A DNA stretch of 64,000 bases from Pseudobacteriovorax sp. GTDB taxonomy: Bacteria > Bdellovibrionota_B > Oligoflexia > Oligoflexales > Oligoflexaceae. Below, in pieces: positions 17,356 through 25,701 of the stretch (within the stretch, counting starts at the first letter, position 1; every line of letters begins with the position of its first letter). The notes below the pieces were generated by a model. That model worked only from the letters and a program-made list of their open reading frames with translations. It did not search any database and had not been told where the DNA came from. The DNA lies in NCBI GenBank assembly GCA_013215145.1, contig JABSRP010000002.1:62001-126000 (forward strand). The letters run 5' to 3'. The translations under genes and the position numbers were made by a program.

Positions 17356-18297
17356 TTATTCCGCGACAGGTATCTGTTTAGCTGCCTTGGGGTTGAGTTG
17401 AATATTGAAATTCTTCATCTTTTTAGCATTTCGGAGTTTTTCAACCGCAATAATGCTTTCTACACCAATTTCCTGGATGCTTCTCTCCCCATCCACAACC
17501 GCAAAAAACATTCCAGCCAACTGCGAGCCCAGGTCGGTATGTGATGGAAAAGCAGAAAAAACACAAAGATCAGTCTCCGACGTCACAAATTTCTTCAAAG
17601 GACAAATCAACGGTATCTTCTCAGATAGTGGTTTCCAATGCTTGTTGAAAGCCCGCCTATTGAGTATGACGTTATCCGCAAGCACCCAAATAGCGTCTAG
17701 ATCACTTAAACGTTTAAACTTTTTCCTCAGAAAGGAGTTAATCCTTGATTTCCCACGTCCCTTCTTTTCGACGTTGTAAGCCACCAATTCGATTTTGACT
17801 CGTTTGAGCTGCCGCTTCGTATTCTCAATCAGCTCATCATGCTGGCTCTTGCGATAGAATACTCCCACCCTTTTGAGTGGTTGCGCAGTGAGAAAGTTGT
17901 AGCTATTGATGACCGAAAAACCAGGCGCTTCATATCTGATGCCTGCTATGTACGAGTTTTTTTCTAGAACTTTAGGGAGATTGAGCGCCATTGTGGCTAA
18001 CGTTGGAATTCTCATTTTTGGGTTTTTCTTGAAGTACTCCTTAGTATAGCTAACCGCCTGGTTATCCATCACGATCAGTGCATTTGGGTTCACTGACCTC
18101 ACTTTTTTCTCGAAATTGTTATAGGTCGTTCTATCGTTGATGACATAGTCGTTAACAATAAAGTCTTCCGATGCTTCTTGGGAAAACGAGTCCGAAACTT
18201 CTTCAAAATTTTCGGAAGCCTTCCTAACGACCAGGATCGACTTTGCGAGCAAAGAGTTTGACAACGAAAGAATCAGAACTAACGAGGCTAATTTCAT
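17356..18297 (-). CDS. ABC-type substrate-binding protein, TrpX/ABC_sub_bind-like
   Basis: 313 residues from the ATG at 18297; GAGGG lies 8 bases upstream. A GTG at 18312 overlapping the previous stop is also in frame. MKLASLVLILSLSNSLLAKS is a signal peptide. The type I periplasmic-binding fold is shown by NPNALIVMDNQAVSYTKEYF, TLATMALNLPKVLEKNSYIA, LKRVGVFYRKSQHDELIENT and DAIWVLADNVILNRRAFNKH. Third gene of an operon led by a TonB receptor (21033), so the ligand is probably what that receptor imports. No permease is present. Confidence 0.75.
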   Translation of the reverse strand: MKLASLVLILSLSNSLLAKSILVVRKASENFEEVSDSFSQEASEDFIVNDYVINDRTTYNNFEKKVRSVNPNALIVMDNQAVSYTKEYFKKNPKMRIPTLATMALNLPKVLEKNSYIAGIRYEAPGFSVINSYNFLTAQPLKRVGVFYRKSQHDELIENTKRQLKRVKIELVAYNVEKKGRGKSRINSFLRKKFKRLSDLDAIWVLADNVILNRRAFNKHWKPLSEKIPLICPLKKFVTSETDLCVFSAFPSHTDLGSQLAGMFFAVVDGERSIQEIGVESIIAVEKLRNAKKMKNFNIQLNPKAAKQIPVAE

Positions 18298-18308
18298 AGG
18301 TTTTTCCC

Positions 18309-18992
18309 TCACTTTGCAACTTCGATAGTGGAAAACCCAAGTATCTTCAGGAGTGATGCATTAAACTTACTGAGGTCGAAGCTTGCCCCATCTTTTACAC
18401 ATATAAATGGGTAATTCACTTCAGATGATTCTTCAATCTTAAAGGTTTGAAAGTCAAACTGCGCCTTCAAGCCATTTCGATGCTCTAGGCGTATCAGAAC
18501 ATAGTTTGCACCCTCAAGTGCCATCATCGCCATGAGATCTTCGAGCTTCCCAACTGATTTGATCTGTTTGAACTTGACACCAGGCAGGATGCTGGAGAGA
18601 TATTGCCTCATTTTTCGCCGACCTGACTCATCAACAACCCCCAAAATTCCGTTGGAGGCTTTCGATAAATCCCAACTCTTATCCAAAGTCAGGATCTGGT
18701 ACCTAAACTTCCCCCTCCCAGACAGAGTGAATCTATTCTTGCACTGGTAGCCTTTAAGAGTGCGAGCATAGGCATCAGGTATGATCAAAATATCGGCAGG
18801 CTTTAACTTTTGAAAGGTGTGGAACTCGCGGAACTTTGCAAAAACCATAACATTTTTCACCTTGAGAGGAGAGGCTAGAAGTGCTTTTTGTCGATCTTGC
18901 ACCGAAACAAGAGATGGATAGAAAACATTCATCGACATCGAATACAGCGGCACAGCAATCATCATCATGCATAAGAGCAGCAGATATCTCAT
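18309..18992 (-). CDS. Exported hypothetical protein, middle gene of the receptor operon
   Basis: 227 residues from the ATG at 18992 (GAAGG upstream); the ORF is open further to 19037, inside the receptor gene. MRYLLLLCMMMIAVPLYSMS is a signal peptide. The mature part resembles a periplasmic binding-type fold by pattern: LKPADILIIPDAYARTLKGY, ASNGILGVVDESGRRKMRQY, LEDLMAMMALEGANYVLIRL. I do not recognise the family firmly; a type II periplasmic-binding protein is the best guess. It starts 10 bases after the receptor stop and ends at the next gene's first codons, so the three are translated together. Confidence 0.7.
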   Translation of the reverse strand: MRYLLLLCMMMIAVPLYSMSMNVFYPSLVSVQDRQKALLASPLKVKNVMVFAKFREFHTFQKLKPADILIIPDAYARTLKGYQCKNRFTLSGRGKFRYQILTLDKSWDLSKASNGILGVVDESGRRKMRQYLSSILPGVKFKQIKSVGKLEDLMAMMALEGANYVLIRLEHRNGLKAQFDFQTFKIEESSEVNYPFICVKDGASFDLSKFNASLLKILGFSTIEVAK

Positions 18993-19002
18993 CGAATAAC
19001 CT

Positions 19003-21033
19003 TCAAAAAGGAGTAGAAAAGTTATACAAGAATTCACGCCCTTTTCCCGACTGCAAACTATTGAGATTTCCTCGAATATACTCTGGAACTAGTACGCGTT
19101 CATCTCCCAGATTCTTGACTTGAAGAGTATGCTTACCACTTTCAGCAATATAAGATATCTCAGCATTGACTGTAGATTGAGCCTCAATCTTTTCGATAGC
19201 TCCATCCGTTTCACCTAAATAGTTGGCTTGCGTTGAAACCACGAAATGATGAATCATTCGATTGAGACCAATTGAAATGGTTTCCTTCGGCACAAATTTA
19301 TAGTTCCATCTGTCATTGAGCTTGTCTCCTGCGTCTCCATCTATAACAGCGGCATTGAATGAGAGATTTACGATGTCTGGATTGAAGTACTTCATCTCAA
19401 GCTCGAAGCCCGTGGCTTTAAACAAGTTTCCATTTTGGAACTGTAAGGATAGATCATCAGGAATCGCGGGGTTTTGGCGAACGCGAATGATCTTATCCTC
19501 AAACACTGCGCTAAAGGCAAGGAACTGCAAGAAAACAGAGTTTGTCGGTGAAATAAGATAGGCGATTTCTATACTTGCACTCTTTTCCGGCTTTAGTTCT
19601 TCGTTTCCATAGATTTCGTTGACGGAACGAGAATCTTGATAATATAGCTCGAATAGACTCGGTGCTCGATAGGATTCGCCATAAACAAACTTCAAACTCG
19701 AGGTCGGAGAAATGTTATAGACCAGAGTACCACGTAGGGAGAGATTGCTATCGAATGACTCGTTGTTAGTCTGACGCGCACCAAAAAGTAAGCGAATGGG
19801 TATCTCAGCAGAAGTTTTTTCCCCACTGAATCCCAATTGAACTGCAATTGAGTTTTCGCTTACCGATCGATCCGTCATGTTGTTTTCGTTAAAAATAGCT
19901 AGGTTCTTAGGATTGAATATCTGAAACTTCTGGCTCGTGCGTTTTTCGTAGTCAGCAGACAGGTCCAAGCTAAGATAGTCCGTAGCATTCCAGTACAATT
20001 TCGCTTGAGCGCTATTCCTAACCCCCTCTACAAGTCTCCTCACCGTATCATCATTGATTCGTGAGAAGTCCCTTGTATTCGCATCATAGGTCATTCCGGC
20101 TGTCACAAATGAGTCGCCTATAGGAACTTTCAACTGATAATTGACCAAATCACCTGTAACGAGGTAGGGGTTGCCGGTTCCGGATGACAGTATGGGGCTA
20201 GCACCGAGAAAACTCATTTCGTTGCGATAGCTATTGATGACAAACTGATGAACTCCATAGCCCGTCTTGTACATGACTTTTCCGGTTAGGCTAGAGAGGT
20301 TTTGAAAGTCTTTGTGATATTGCACTTCGCCAGCTTCGTCAGTGAAGAACCCCTGTTCGTCTCGTGTATTCTTTCCGTTGTACTCGTAACCATCCTGAAT
20401 CTGCCCGTTACCCGAGACGTAGTAAAAAACCTTGTCTGTAGAGTAGATAAGATGACCGTTGGTATTCCTTATCTTGGAGTCGAAGCCGATTGTTGTGCGA
20501 AATTCGCCAATCAAATCGTCCTCCCACGCTTCTTCTGGCTTCCGAAGTACGAGGTTGATGGCACCTGCATAGGCGTTGGTCCCATAAAGGACCGAAGCTG
20601 GTCCCTTCAGAACTTCAATCCTCTCAAGATCGTGCACGTTGATGCGCTCTAACTCGCCATGCCCCGTAACAGAGTTCCAGCTCGGAACGCCATCGATTAA
20701 GATGAGGACACGATTCACGAAGTTATCTTGTAAAATCCCCCGTATGGACGGGAGATTCTGCGCAAAGAAGGTTCGATTTACATTCACACCTGCCAGTGTC
20801 TCGATAGCTTCTGAAATCGACAGAACACCGTAGCGCTTGATCGTATCTCGATCAATAACAGAAACCGAAGACGACGTATTGAAGATCGTATCAGGTGTCG
20901 AAGACGAGACTTCAATCTTCAGATTGAAAAGTTTTTCAAGAGATAAACCCTCATCCTGGGCATGACTCTTATAGCTAATGAGAAATATTAAGACGGTCGT
21001 GAGGCTAATTAATTTCAAATGACAGAACTTCAC
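19003..21033 (-). CDS. TonB-dependent receptor (CirA/BtuB-like)
   Basis: 676 residues from a GTG at 21033 with GGAGG eight bases upstream; the ORF reaches 21066. Signal peptide LISLTTVLIFLISYKSHAQ. Plug: VSVIDRDTIKRYGVLSISEA, IRGILQDNFVNRVLILIDGV, LERIEVLKGPASVLYGTNAY. The barrel contains FVYGESYRAPSLFELYYQDS and APTNEV-type receptor motifs and a closing strand with a terminal Phe. Short for its class and without a TonB-box motif I can point to. No Fur box was seen upstream, unlike the receptor at 13455. First gene of an operon with two exported proteins, one a binding protein. Confidence 0.9.
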   Translation of the reverse strand: MKFCHLKLISLTTVLIFLISYKSHAQDEGLSLEKLFNLKIEVSSSTPDTIFNTSSSVSVIDRDTIKRYGVLSISEAIETLAGVNVNRTFFAQNLPSIRGILQDNFVNRVLILIDGVPSWNSVTGHGELERINVHDLERIEVLKGPASVLYGTNAYAGAINLVLRKPEEAWEDDLIGEFRTTIGFDSKIRNTNGHLIYSTDKVFYYVSGNGQIQDGYEYNGKNTRDEQGFFTDEAGEVQYHKDFQNLSSLTGKVMYKTGYGVHQFVINSYRNEMSFLGASPILSSGTGNPYLVTGDLVNYQLKVPIGDSFVTAGMTYDANTRDFSRINDDTVRRLVEGVRNSAQAKLYWNATDYLSLDLSADYEKRTSQKFQIFNPKNLAIFNENNMTDRSVSENSIAVQLGFSGEKTSAEIPIRLLFGARQTNNESFDSNLSLRGTLVYNISPTSSLKFVYGESYRAPSLFELYYQDSRSVNEIYGNEELKPEKSASIEIAYLISPTNSVFLQFLAFSAVFEDKIIRVRQNPAIPDDLSLQFQNGNLFKATGFELEMKYFNPDIVNLSFNAAVIDGDAGDKLNDRWNYKFVPKETISIGLNRMIHHFVVSTQANYLGETDGAIEKIEAQSTVNAEISYIAESGKHTLQVKNLGDERVLVPEYIRGNLNSLQSGKGREFLYNFSTPF

Positions 21034-21066
21034 TCGAAGCCTCCTGCTTGAGATTACCAAAATCAA

Positions 21067-21487
21067 TAGATCTGGATGTATATCGTCGATGGTATCGTAA
21101 TCGTTGCGTCAACGCATCTTTTTTTTTCAAACCGAGTTGATCCCATGCAGATGCTAGTTTGAGAAAGGTAACTGAGAATTTCGGCGGTCTCCGTCATCTA
21201 CAAATGCCATTTTTTATAAAACACATTTGGTGCGCGAGATAAAAAAAGCGTCACGTTCCTCAGTTTCATGCAAATAATCCCCTCTATTTAGAGCCTGCTG
21301 AGGGCTATTGGGGGGGGGCGAAAATATCGCTAACAACCTAATATTTAGGTTGTTTTTGTGGTCAATAAGAGCCTCTACTAAAGGGCAGAAAGTTTGTACT
21401 GGACAATCCAACTAGTCTTAAGTACCTATGTTAGATGCGTCTATCGAGTCGGCTGACGCAACCTTGATTGGGATGCGGTGATTCCTT
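21067..21487. other. Divergent spacer with orphan terminator
   Basis: Lies between the receptor operon (minus) and the gene at 21488 (plus). Contains a hairpin GCGT-CA-ACGC followed by a T-run near 21112-21128, a run of nine G at 21310-21318 and a perfect terminator at 21332-21357, none of which belongs to an annotated gene. A small RNA ending at the terminator is possible. Confidence 0.45.
21332..21357 (+). terminator. Intrinsic terminator with no upstream gene
   Basis: A 10-base perfect stem AACAACCTAA/TTAGGTTGTT with a 3-base loop and T-run on the plus strand. The nearest upstream plus-strand gene ends at 12513, so it must end an unannotated transcript or act as an attenuator in the leader of the 21488 gene. 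Confidence 0.8.
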
Positions 21488-22426
21488 ATGAAACCTTCTT
21501 TTAGTTTTAGTTTTAGTCTCAGCTTGGCCGTAGGCATCCACGTGCTGCTGCTCTTGATAGCGAGCAAGCTTGCTTTGAGACCAGATGACCGGACTCCTGA
21601 GGTTGGTAAGAGCTATATCACAATCAGAACTCAGACTCCCGAGCAAGATTTTACCAAAAGCAAAGAAGTACCTACAAAATTATCTCAGGAGACACCTGCA
21701 AATCAAAGTAAGACTAACGACAAAACAAAGAATCATACGAAAACTGTATCGGATTCAAGGCCCAATAAAAACGGCTCGTTAACGTACTCCCAGTTACTGC
21801 CAGGATCTGGTGATATCTCCATAACCCCGGATGCAACCGGTGGTCAAAATTTGGGAACTTTTGATGATGAAGAGCGGGAAAACATCCTGATAGGTCGCTT
21901 GGAGCCCATTGCGAACCCAGTGGAGAGGCAAAGAGCTAAGTCCCAATCCAATCCCATTGAAGCCAATCTTGATATTCCCTTAGTATTGAGGCGGCAGCTT
22001 CCCAGAGGCGTTGCTACCATGAGGATCAAGATTGAAAACGACCAAGTCACGATCCTGAAATTGCAGGGCCAGCCGTTTTTAAGGGCAGTATTGTTCGAAG
22101 GACTTTCGGGCAATCTAAACAGTCAGCAATGGCGTTCCATTTTTTCATCTTTCCATCGCAGAGAGATGACAGTGATTTTAAAGTACTCCCAAGTCTATCA
22201 ACCTGATGCGTCTAGAGAGTTTAGCCAAACAGTAGAGGCCTATCGAGGAAAGCTGATGATATCGATTCAGCGCAATCGAGGAGTATCCCTTGGGAGCTCG
22301 GGCGGAATCCCCTTACCTGATAAGCACGCCGAACTAGCTAAGCAACGCGACCGCATGCACCTCAAACGCCTGCGCGAGAGCCCGGCCTATGATAGTCTCA
22401 TGACCGGGGAGATACTGTATAAATAG
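21488..22426 (+). CDS. TonB/TolA-like anchored protein without a TonB C-terminal domain
   Basis: 312 residues. FSLSLAVGIHVLLLLIASKLALRP is the type of N-terminal anchor seen in TonB and TolA, where a His in the helix contacts ExbD/TolR-like partners. A Lys/Thr/Asn/Pro-rich linker follows (about residues 45-95). The C-terminal half has two candidate strands (GVATMRIKIENDQVTILKLQ and REMTVILKYSQVY) but not the YP-x-x-A and SSG-type motifs of TonB. It is probably an inner-membrane protein spanning into the periplasm, perhaps an energy transducer for the neighbouring receptors or surface genes. It converges with the vWA gene, only four bases apart. Confidence 0.65.
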   Translation: MKPSFSFSFSLSLAVGIHVLLLLIASKLALRPDDRTPEVGKSYITIRTQTPEQDFTKSKEVPTKLSQETPANQSKTNDKTKNHTKTVSDSRPNKNGSLTYSQLLPGSGDISITPDATGGQNLGTFDDEERENILIGRLEPIANPVERQRAKSQSNPIEANLDIPLVLRRQLPRGVATMRIKIENDQVTILKLQGQPFLRAVLFEGLSGNLNSQQWRSIFSSFHRREMTVILKYSQVYQPDASREFSQTVEAYRGKLMISIQRNRGVSLGSSGGIPLPDKHAELAKQRDRMHLKRLRESPAYDSLMTGEILYK

Positions 22427-22430
22427 GTTC

Positions 22431-23534
22431 TCAAAGAGTCGGTCCAAAGTCACCGAGGTTACCGAGGTTACCAAGATCCCCTAGATCAAAATCTCCAATG
22501 GGATTGATCAGATCAGGTCGATTAATCAGATCATCCCGATTAAAAATATCATCGCGGACAATATCAGGACGAATGATGTCGGGACGAATAATATCAGGTC
22601 TGGTGGTATCTGGCTTCGGTCTGGCATTGAGGATCTCTCGAATAATATTGGTATCTCGTAGGGTATCGCGTCCCTCAATGTAATCAAGAGTTTTGTCATA
22701 AGACACGCGATCCACCAAAAGGCCATTGAAACCAAGGCTATCATCTAAAACCGTATCTTCCCACGGCGATAGGTTCACATTAGCCTCATCCATAACATTG
22801 CGAAAATCATCGTCATTGGGAAAAATAGGAATGAAGTCTGGGAGTGACGATGAGTAGTCGTTAATAAAGGTGGGCACTCCTCCACTTTCCTGGGATAGTT
22901 TGGTAAAAAATTCGAGGCTTCTCGCATGGATCTCAGCGCGGGTTGGGCTGCTAGAATTCCCTGGTCTCACTCTGGCAAGTTTTCCAAAGAAATTCATATT
23001 CAGTTTGATTTCAGGCGATTCGTTAAGAAATTTTTCTTTGACCGAGTCTTGCCAAGTATCGCCGGAACACTCACCTTCACTGTCGTTTTCCTCTCCATCA
23101 GTGGCTGCGGCAACAAGTAAGTGATCACGACCTGGTCGCAAATCGGCTCCAAATGTGGCTCGGATTTGATCGGCAGCTTCACACAGAGACTGAGCCAGCG
23201 CAGTAGCATTACCGACACAGTGATCCTGAGGCAGGCTGTCAATGGCATCGATTGCTTTGCTTTTGTTATTCGTATACCCCTCGGTAATCGACTTTGAGTC
23301 CCCGCTTTCAGAAAACACGCGGATATCGATTTGTCGCCCATTCCATTTTTCGAAAAAGTTTTTAACACTTTTTTTGGCGATGTCCTTAGAAACATCACAG
23401 CGAGAACGGCCATCTTGCCTTTTACTGTTCATAGAAGTGGATTTGTCTAAAAACAAAACTCCGTAGTTCACAGCGAAAGCATGACTAGAAAATAACAGAC
23501 AACTAGCACATAGTATCAATTTTAAAAGCATCAT
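22431..23534 (-). CDS. Exported von Willebrand factor A domain protein with RPDII repeats
   Basis: 367 residues, GAGG before the ATG. MMLLKLILCASCLLFSSHAF is the signal peptide. The vWA domain begins at once with the metal site YGVLFLDKSTSMNSK (DxSxS) and continues with RDHLLVAAATDGEENDS. After about residue 250 it becomes low in complexity: RPDII is repeated back to back, then DD/DL/NP units, ending in LGNLGNLGDFG-like glycine and aspartate repeats. vWA domains bind protein partners through a Mg2+ site. It lies 7 bases behind the pentapeptide gene in one operon. The repeats and the export suggest a surface or adhesion partner. Confidence 0.82.
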   Translation of the reverse strand: MMLLKLILCASCLLFSSHAFAVNYGVLFLDKSTSMNSKRQDGRSRCDVSKDIAKKSVKNFFEKWNGRQIDIRVFSESGDSKSITEGYTNNKSKAIDAIDSLPQDHCVGNATALAQSLCEAADQIRATFGADLRPGRDHLLVAAATDGEENDSEGECSGDTWQDSVKEKFLNESPEIKLNMNFFGKLARVRPGNSSSPTRAEIHARSLEFFTKLSQESGGVPTFINDYSSSLPDFIPIFPNDDDFRNVMDEANVNLSPWEDTVLDDSLGFNGLLVDRVSYDKTLDYIEGRDTLRDTNIIREILNARPKPDTTRPDIIRPDIIRPDIVRDDIFNRDDLINRPDLINPIGDFDLGDLGNLGNLGDFGPTL

Positions 23535-23541
23535 AATTACC

Positions 23542-24297
23542 TCAGTCTACAATTGGGCAAAAAAGATCATCAGGATCACAGATAGGCTGACCCTCACCTC
23601 GCCAAATCATGCCATGGTCGTTAATTGCAGATTCGATGGAGAAAGGTAGATCCGTGAGTTCGTCGAACTTAGCTCCCAACCAAATGGTAGAGCGCGAGGA
23701 AATCACACGCATATCAGCGCCGCGGAGGTCGGCATTTTCAAAACTAGCAAAATCTACGGTGGCATCTTCAAAAAGTGAGTCTCTCAGGTTTACCCCGGAG
23801 AAGTCACTGCGATTAGCGTTCACACCGATAAACACACTATAGCGCATATCGCTATCGGAAAATCGAGTTCCCTCTAATTTCGCATCTTCAAAGTTGGCAT
23901 CAGAACACTTGGTATTGGTAAACGTACTAAATGAAATAGTCGCCGATGCAAAATCAGCGTTACTGCAAAGGATGCGTTCAAAATTCACCGATTCAAACAC
24001 GACTTCTGATGCAATAGAAGATTGCATATCAACACCTTGGAATATGGTGAATCTATACTGATTTTCGGGCGAAAAGATAGAAAAAGAAAAAAGGCTTCCC
24101 GAGAAATCTCGTTCTACTGTCTCAGGAATTCTTTGTCCTGAAAAATCGGAACACTCTCCTAGATCACGGTTGTAACCAAGACGATCACGATGATCTTTGC
24201 AGACGCCGGTAATATTATCGTAACGAAATTTCGTTGCAGAAAATAGAGGCGTAGCCAAAGTTAAATAAGCCAATGGTATGAGTTTGCTTAGATTCAT
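23542..24297 (-). CDS. Exported pentapeptide-repeat protein
   Basis: 251 residues from the ATG at 24297 (TGAGG eight bases upstream); the frame is open to 24324. MNLSKLIPLAYLTLATPLFS is a signal peptide. The core is a run of A(D/N)LXX-type units forming a right-handed quadrilateral beta-helix, seen as VFESVNFERILCSNADFASA, DANFEDAKLEGTRFSDSDMR and RDSLFEDATVDFASFENADL. Export is unusual, since most pentapeptide proteins are cytosolic or membrane. It is the first gene of a two-gene operon with the vWA protein. A 13-base element shared with the 25702 gene lies 47 bases upstream of the start. Confidence 0.85.
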   Translation of the reverse strand: MNLSKLIPLAYLTLATPLFSATKFRYDNITGVCKDHRDRLGYNRDLGECSDFSGQRIPETVERDFSGSLFSFSIFSPENQYRFTIFQGVDMQSSIASEVVFESVNFERILCSNADFASATISFSTFTNTKCSDANFEDAKLEGTRFSDSDMRYSVFIGVNANRSDFSGVNLRDSLFEDATVDFASFENADLRGADMRVISSRSTIWLGAKFDELTDLPFSIESAINDHGMIWRGEGQPICDPDDLFCPIVD

Positions 24298-24344
24298 AGT
24301 TTCCTCAGGGTAGATATCTGTCATAGTTGATACGAAAGCCCAAC

Positions 24345-24357
24345 GGAAAGGTTGCAG
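24345..24357 (-). promoter_or_regulatory. 13-base shared upstream element, copy 1
   Basis: On the minus strand CTGCAACCTTTCC, 47 bases before the pentapeptide start. An exact copy in the same orientation lies 53 bases before the 25702 gene. A shared promoter part or regulator site is the simplest reading. Confidence 0.55.
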
Positions 24358-24461
24358 TTAAGTATCAAAAAATCATTTCTGTTGTGTCGAATAAAAAAAG
24401 TTGCAATCAATTTTGATTTTCTCGTCAGAGAGCTAGAAGATCAACGAACGGAGACATACTT

Positions 24462-25565
24462 TTGAAGTTAATCAAAAATCTTAGCTCTATTAGATTATTC
24501 AACCTAATAACCCTAATTATTATGCTTAGCCAGAGTCTAAGGGGTTTTGCCTTTGACCTAGATTCCTACCTAGATGGCGAGTTTATTGCTGGCCGTGATC
24601 AGTACGTTTTCTTTGAAGATGATCTTAATGTTGTTCGTTATATCCCGCGGAACGGCAGTATTTTATCTCGAGGTCGCTACCCGCATCTATATATAAATAG
24701 CTTGGAAGATGGCAGGATTCGGATTGCTGGTCGCCTTGTTGCTGAGGCCAACGAGGTTACGATTCCAAGTATTCGCGAAAAACTACGAAATTCCGGAAGA
24801 ATCTTGGCTCCAGCTGTTTATGGCAGTATTGAAGTGGAGGCATCAGCATTTGGCCTGATACTAGATAATCACCCAAGGATACAATGTGATGATGATGAGG
24901 GTTGTCTGATTTGGAATCCTTACACCTCATCCTATGGAATACCGTCTCAAGGCATCAATAGTTTGAGCTATACGGCTCCAAGAAGGCAAACCATATCTGA
25001 TCCCATTGACTTCCAATTTACGGTCAATCGAACCGACTATGAAGAAGAGATTGCATACCTACTAGATACTGGTGAGCTAGCCGATGTATTCTCTATGTAT
25101 ATCACCTGGAATTTTTCAACGAAGGACTATGAAAAGGTTCCTGTAACCATTATGCCAAGAAAAATTAAATCTCTATGGTTGACCTACTACCGCGATCACT
25201 GTTTTCTCGTTTGTTCGGAAGATCTGGTAGAAAACTTTATACGAGAGTTAACTGTGGATGCGCAAGGTACGCGCGGTGTTGCTGGCAGCTTCGAGATAAA
25301 TTCAGAGGTTTTCTATAAGGCCCTTAGCCTATATCTAAAACCAAAACTGACTGCAAAGATTTATAATATATTTACCGGGCAGTTTGTCTATATTCCTCGC
25401 ATAAAGGGTCCCATGAGACAAAAAGAACCTTTTTCAATCCTCATAGATAACCATCCTTCCAAAAGGGTTGTAACGATGACGACCTACTTCGATGTGAATT
25501 GCATCGAAGGTAACATCAATGAACGTTTGGCATGGACTAGAGATGCTGAGGAGCGTTGTCAGTAA
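24462..25565 (+). CDS. Exported hypothetical protein, first gene of the plus-strand surface locus
   Basis: 367 residues from a TTG at 24462 (CGGAGACATACTT precedes it). LIIMLSQSLRGFA is the end of a signal peptide. The mature protein has six cysteines, is rich in beta-strand patterns, and includes YTAPRRQTISDPIDFQFTVN and RKIKSLWLTYYRDHCFLVCS. No family recognised. It has its own terminator and is divergent from the pentapeptide/vWA operon across 165 bases. Likely periplasmic or surface. Confidence 0.75.
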   Translation: MKLIKNLSSIRLFNLITLIIMLSQSLRGFAFDLDSYLDGEFIAGRDQYVFFEDDLNVVRYIPRNGSILSRGRYPHLYINSLEDGRIRIAGRLVAEANEVTIPSIREKLRNSGRILAPAVYGSIEVEASAFGLILDNHPRIQCDDDEGCLIWNPYTSSYGIPSQGINSLSYTAPRRQTISDPIDFQFTVNRTDYEEEIAYLLDTGELADVFSMYITWNFSTKDYEKVPVTIMPRKIKSLWLTYYRDHCFLVCSEDLVENFIRELTVDAQGTRGVAGSFEINSEVFYKALSLYLKPKLTAKIYNIFTGQFVYIPRIKGPMRQKEPFSILIDNHPSKRVVTMTTYFDVNCIEGNINERLAWTRDAEERCQ

Positions 25566-25589
25566 AAACCTCCTAATAGCTTGCTTTAT

Positions 25590-25624
25590 CCTCTCGTCAG
25601 GTTTTTGACGAGAGGTTTTTTTTT
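25590..25624 (+). terminator. Intrinsic terminator
   Basis: Perfect 10-base stem CCTCTCGTCA/TGACGAGAGG, 6-base loop, nine T. It separates the 24462 gene from the following operon. Confidence 0.96.
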
Positions 25625-25635
25625 ACGATTTTTTC

Positions 25636-25648
25636 CTGCAACCTTTCC
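25636..25648 (+). promoter_or_regulatory. 13-base shared upstream element, copy 2
   Basis: CTGCAACCTTTCC, exact match to the element before the pentapeptide gene, 53 bases upstream of the 25702 start. No other exact copy was noticed in the window by eye; a GCAACCTT stands before the 21488 gene. Confidence 0.55.
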
Positions 25649-25701
25649 ACTAAAAATACGTTGCTGATATGTGATGGAAACAAACCATTAAGGAAGAGAC
25701 C

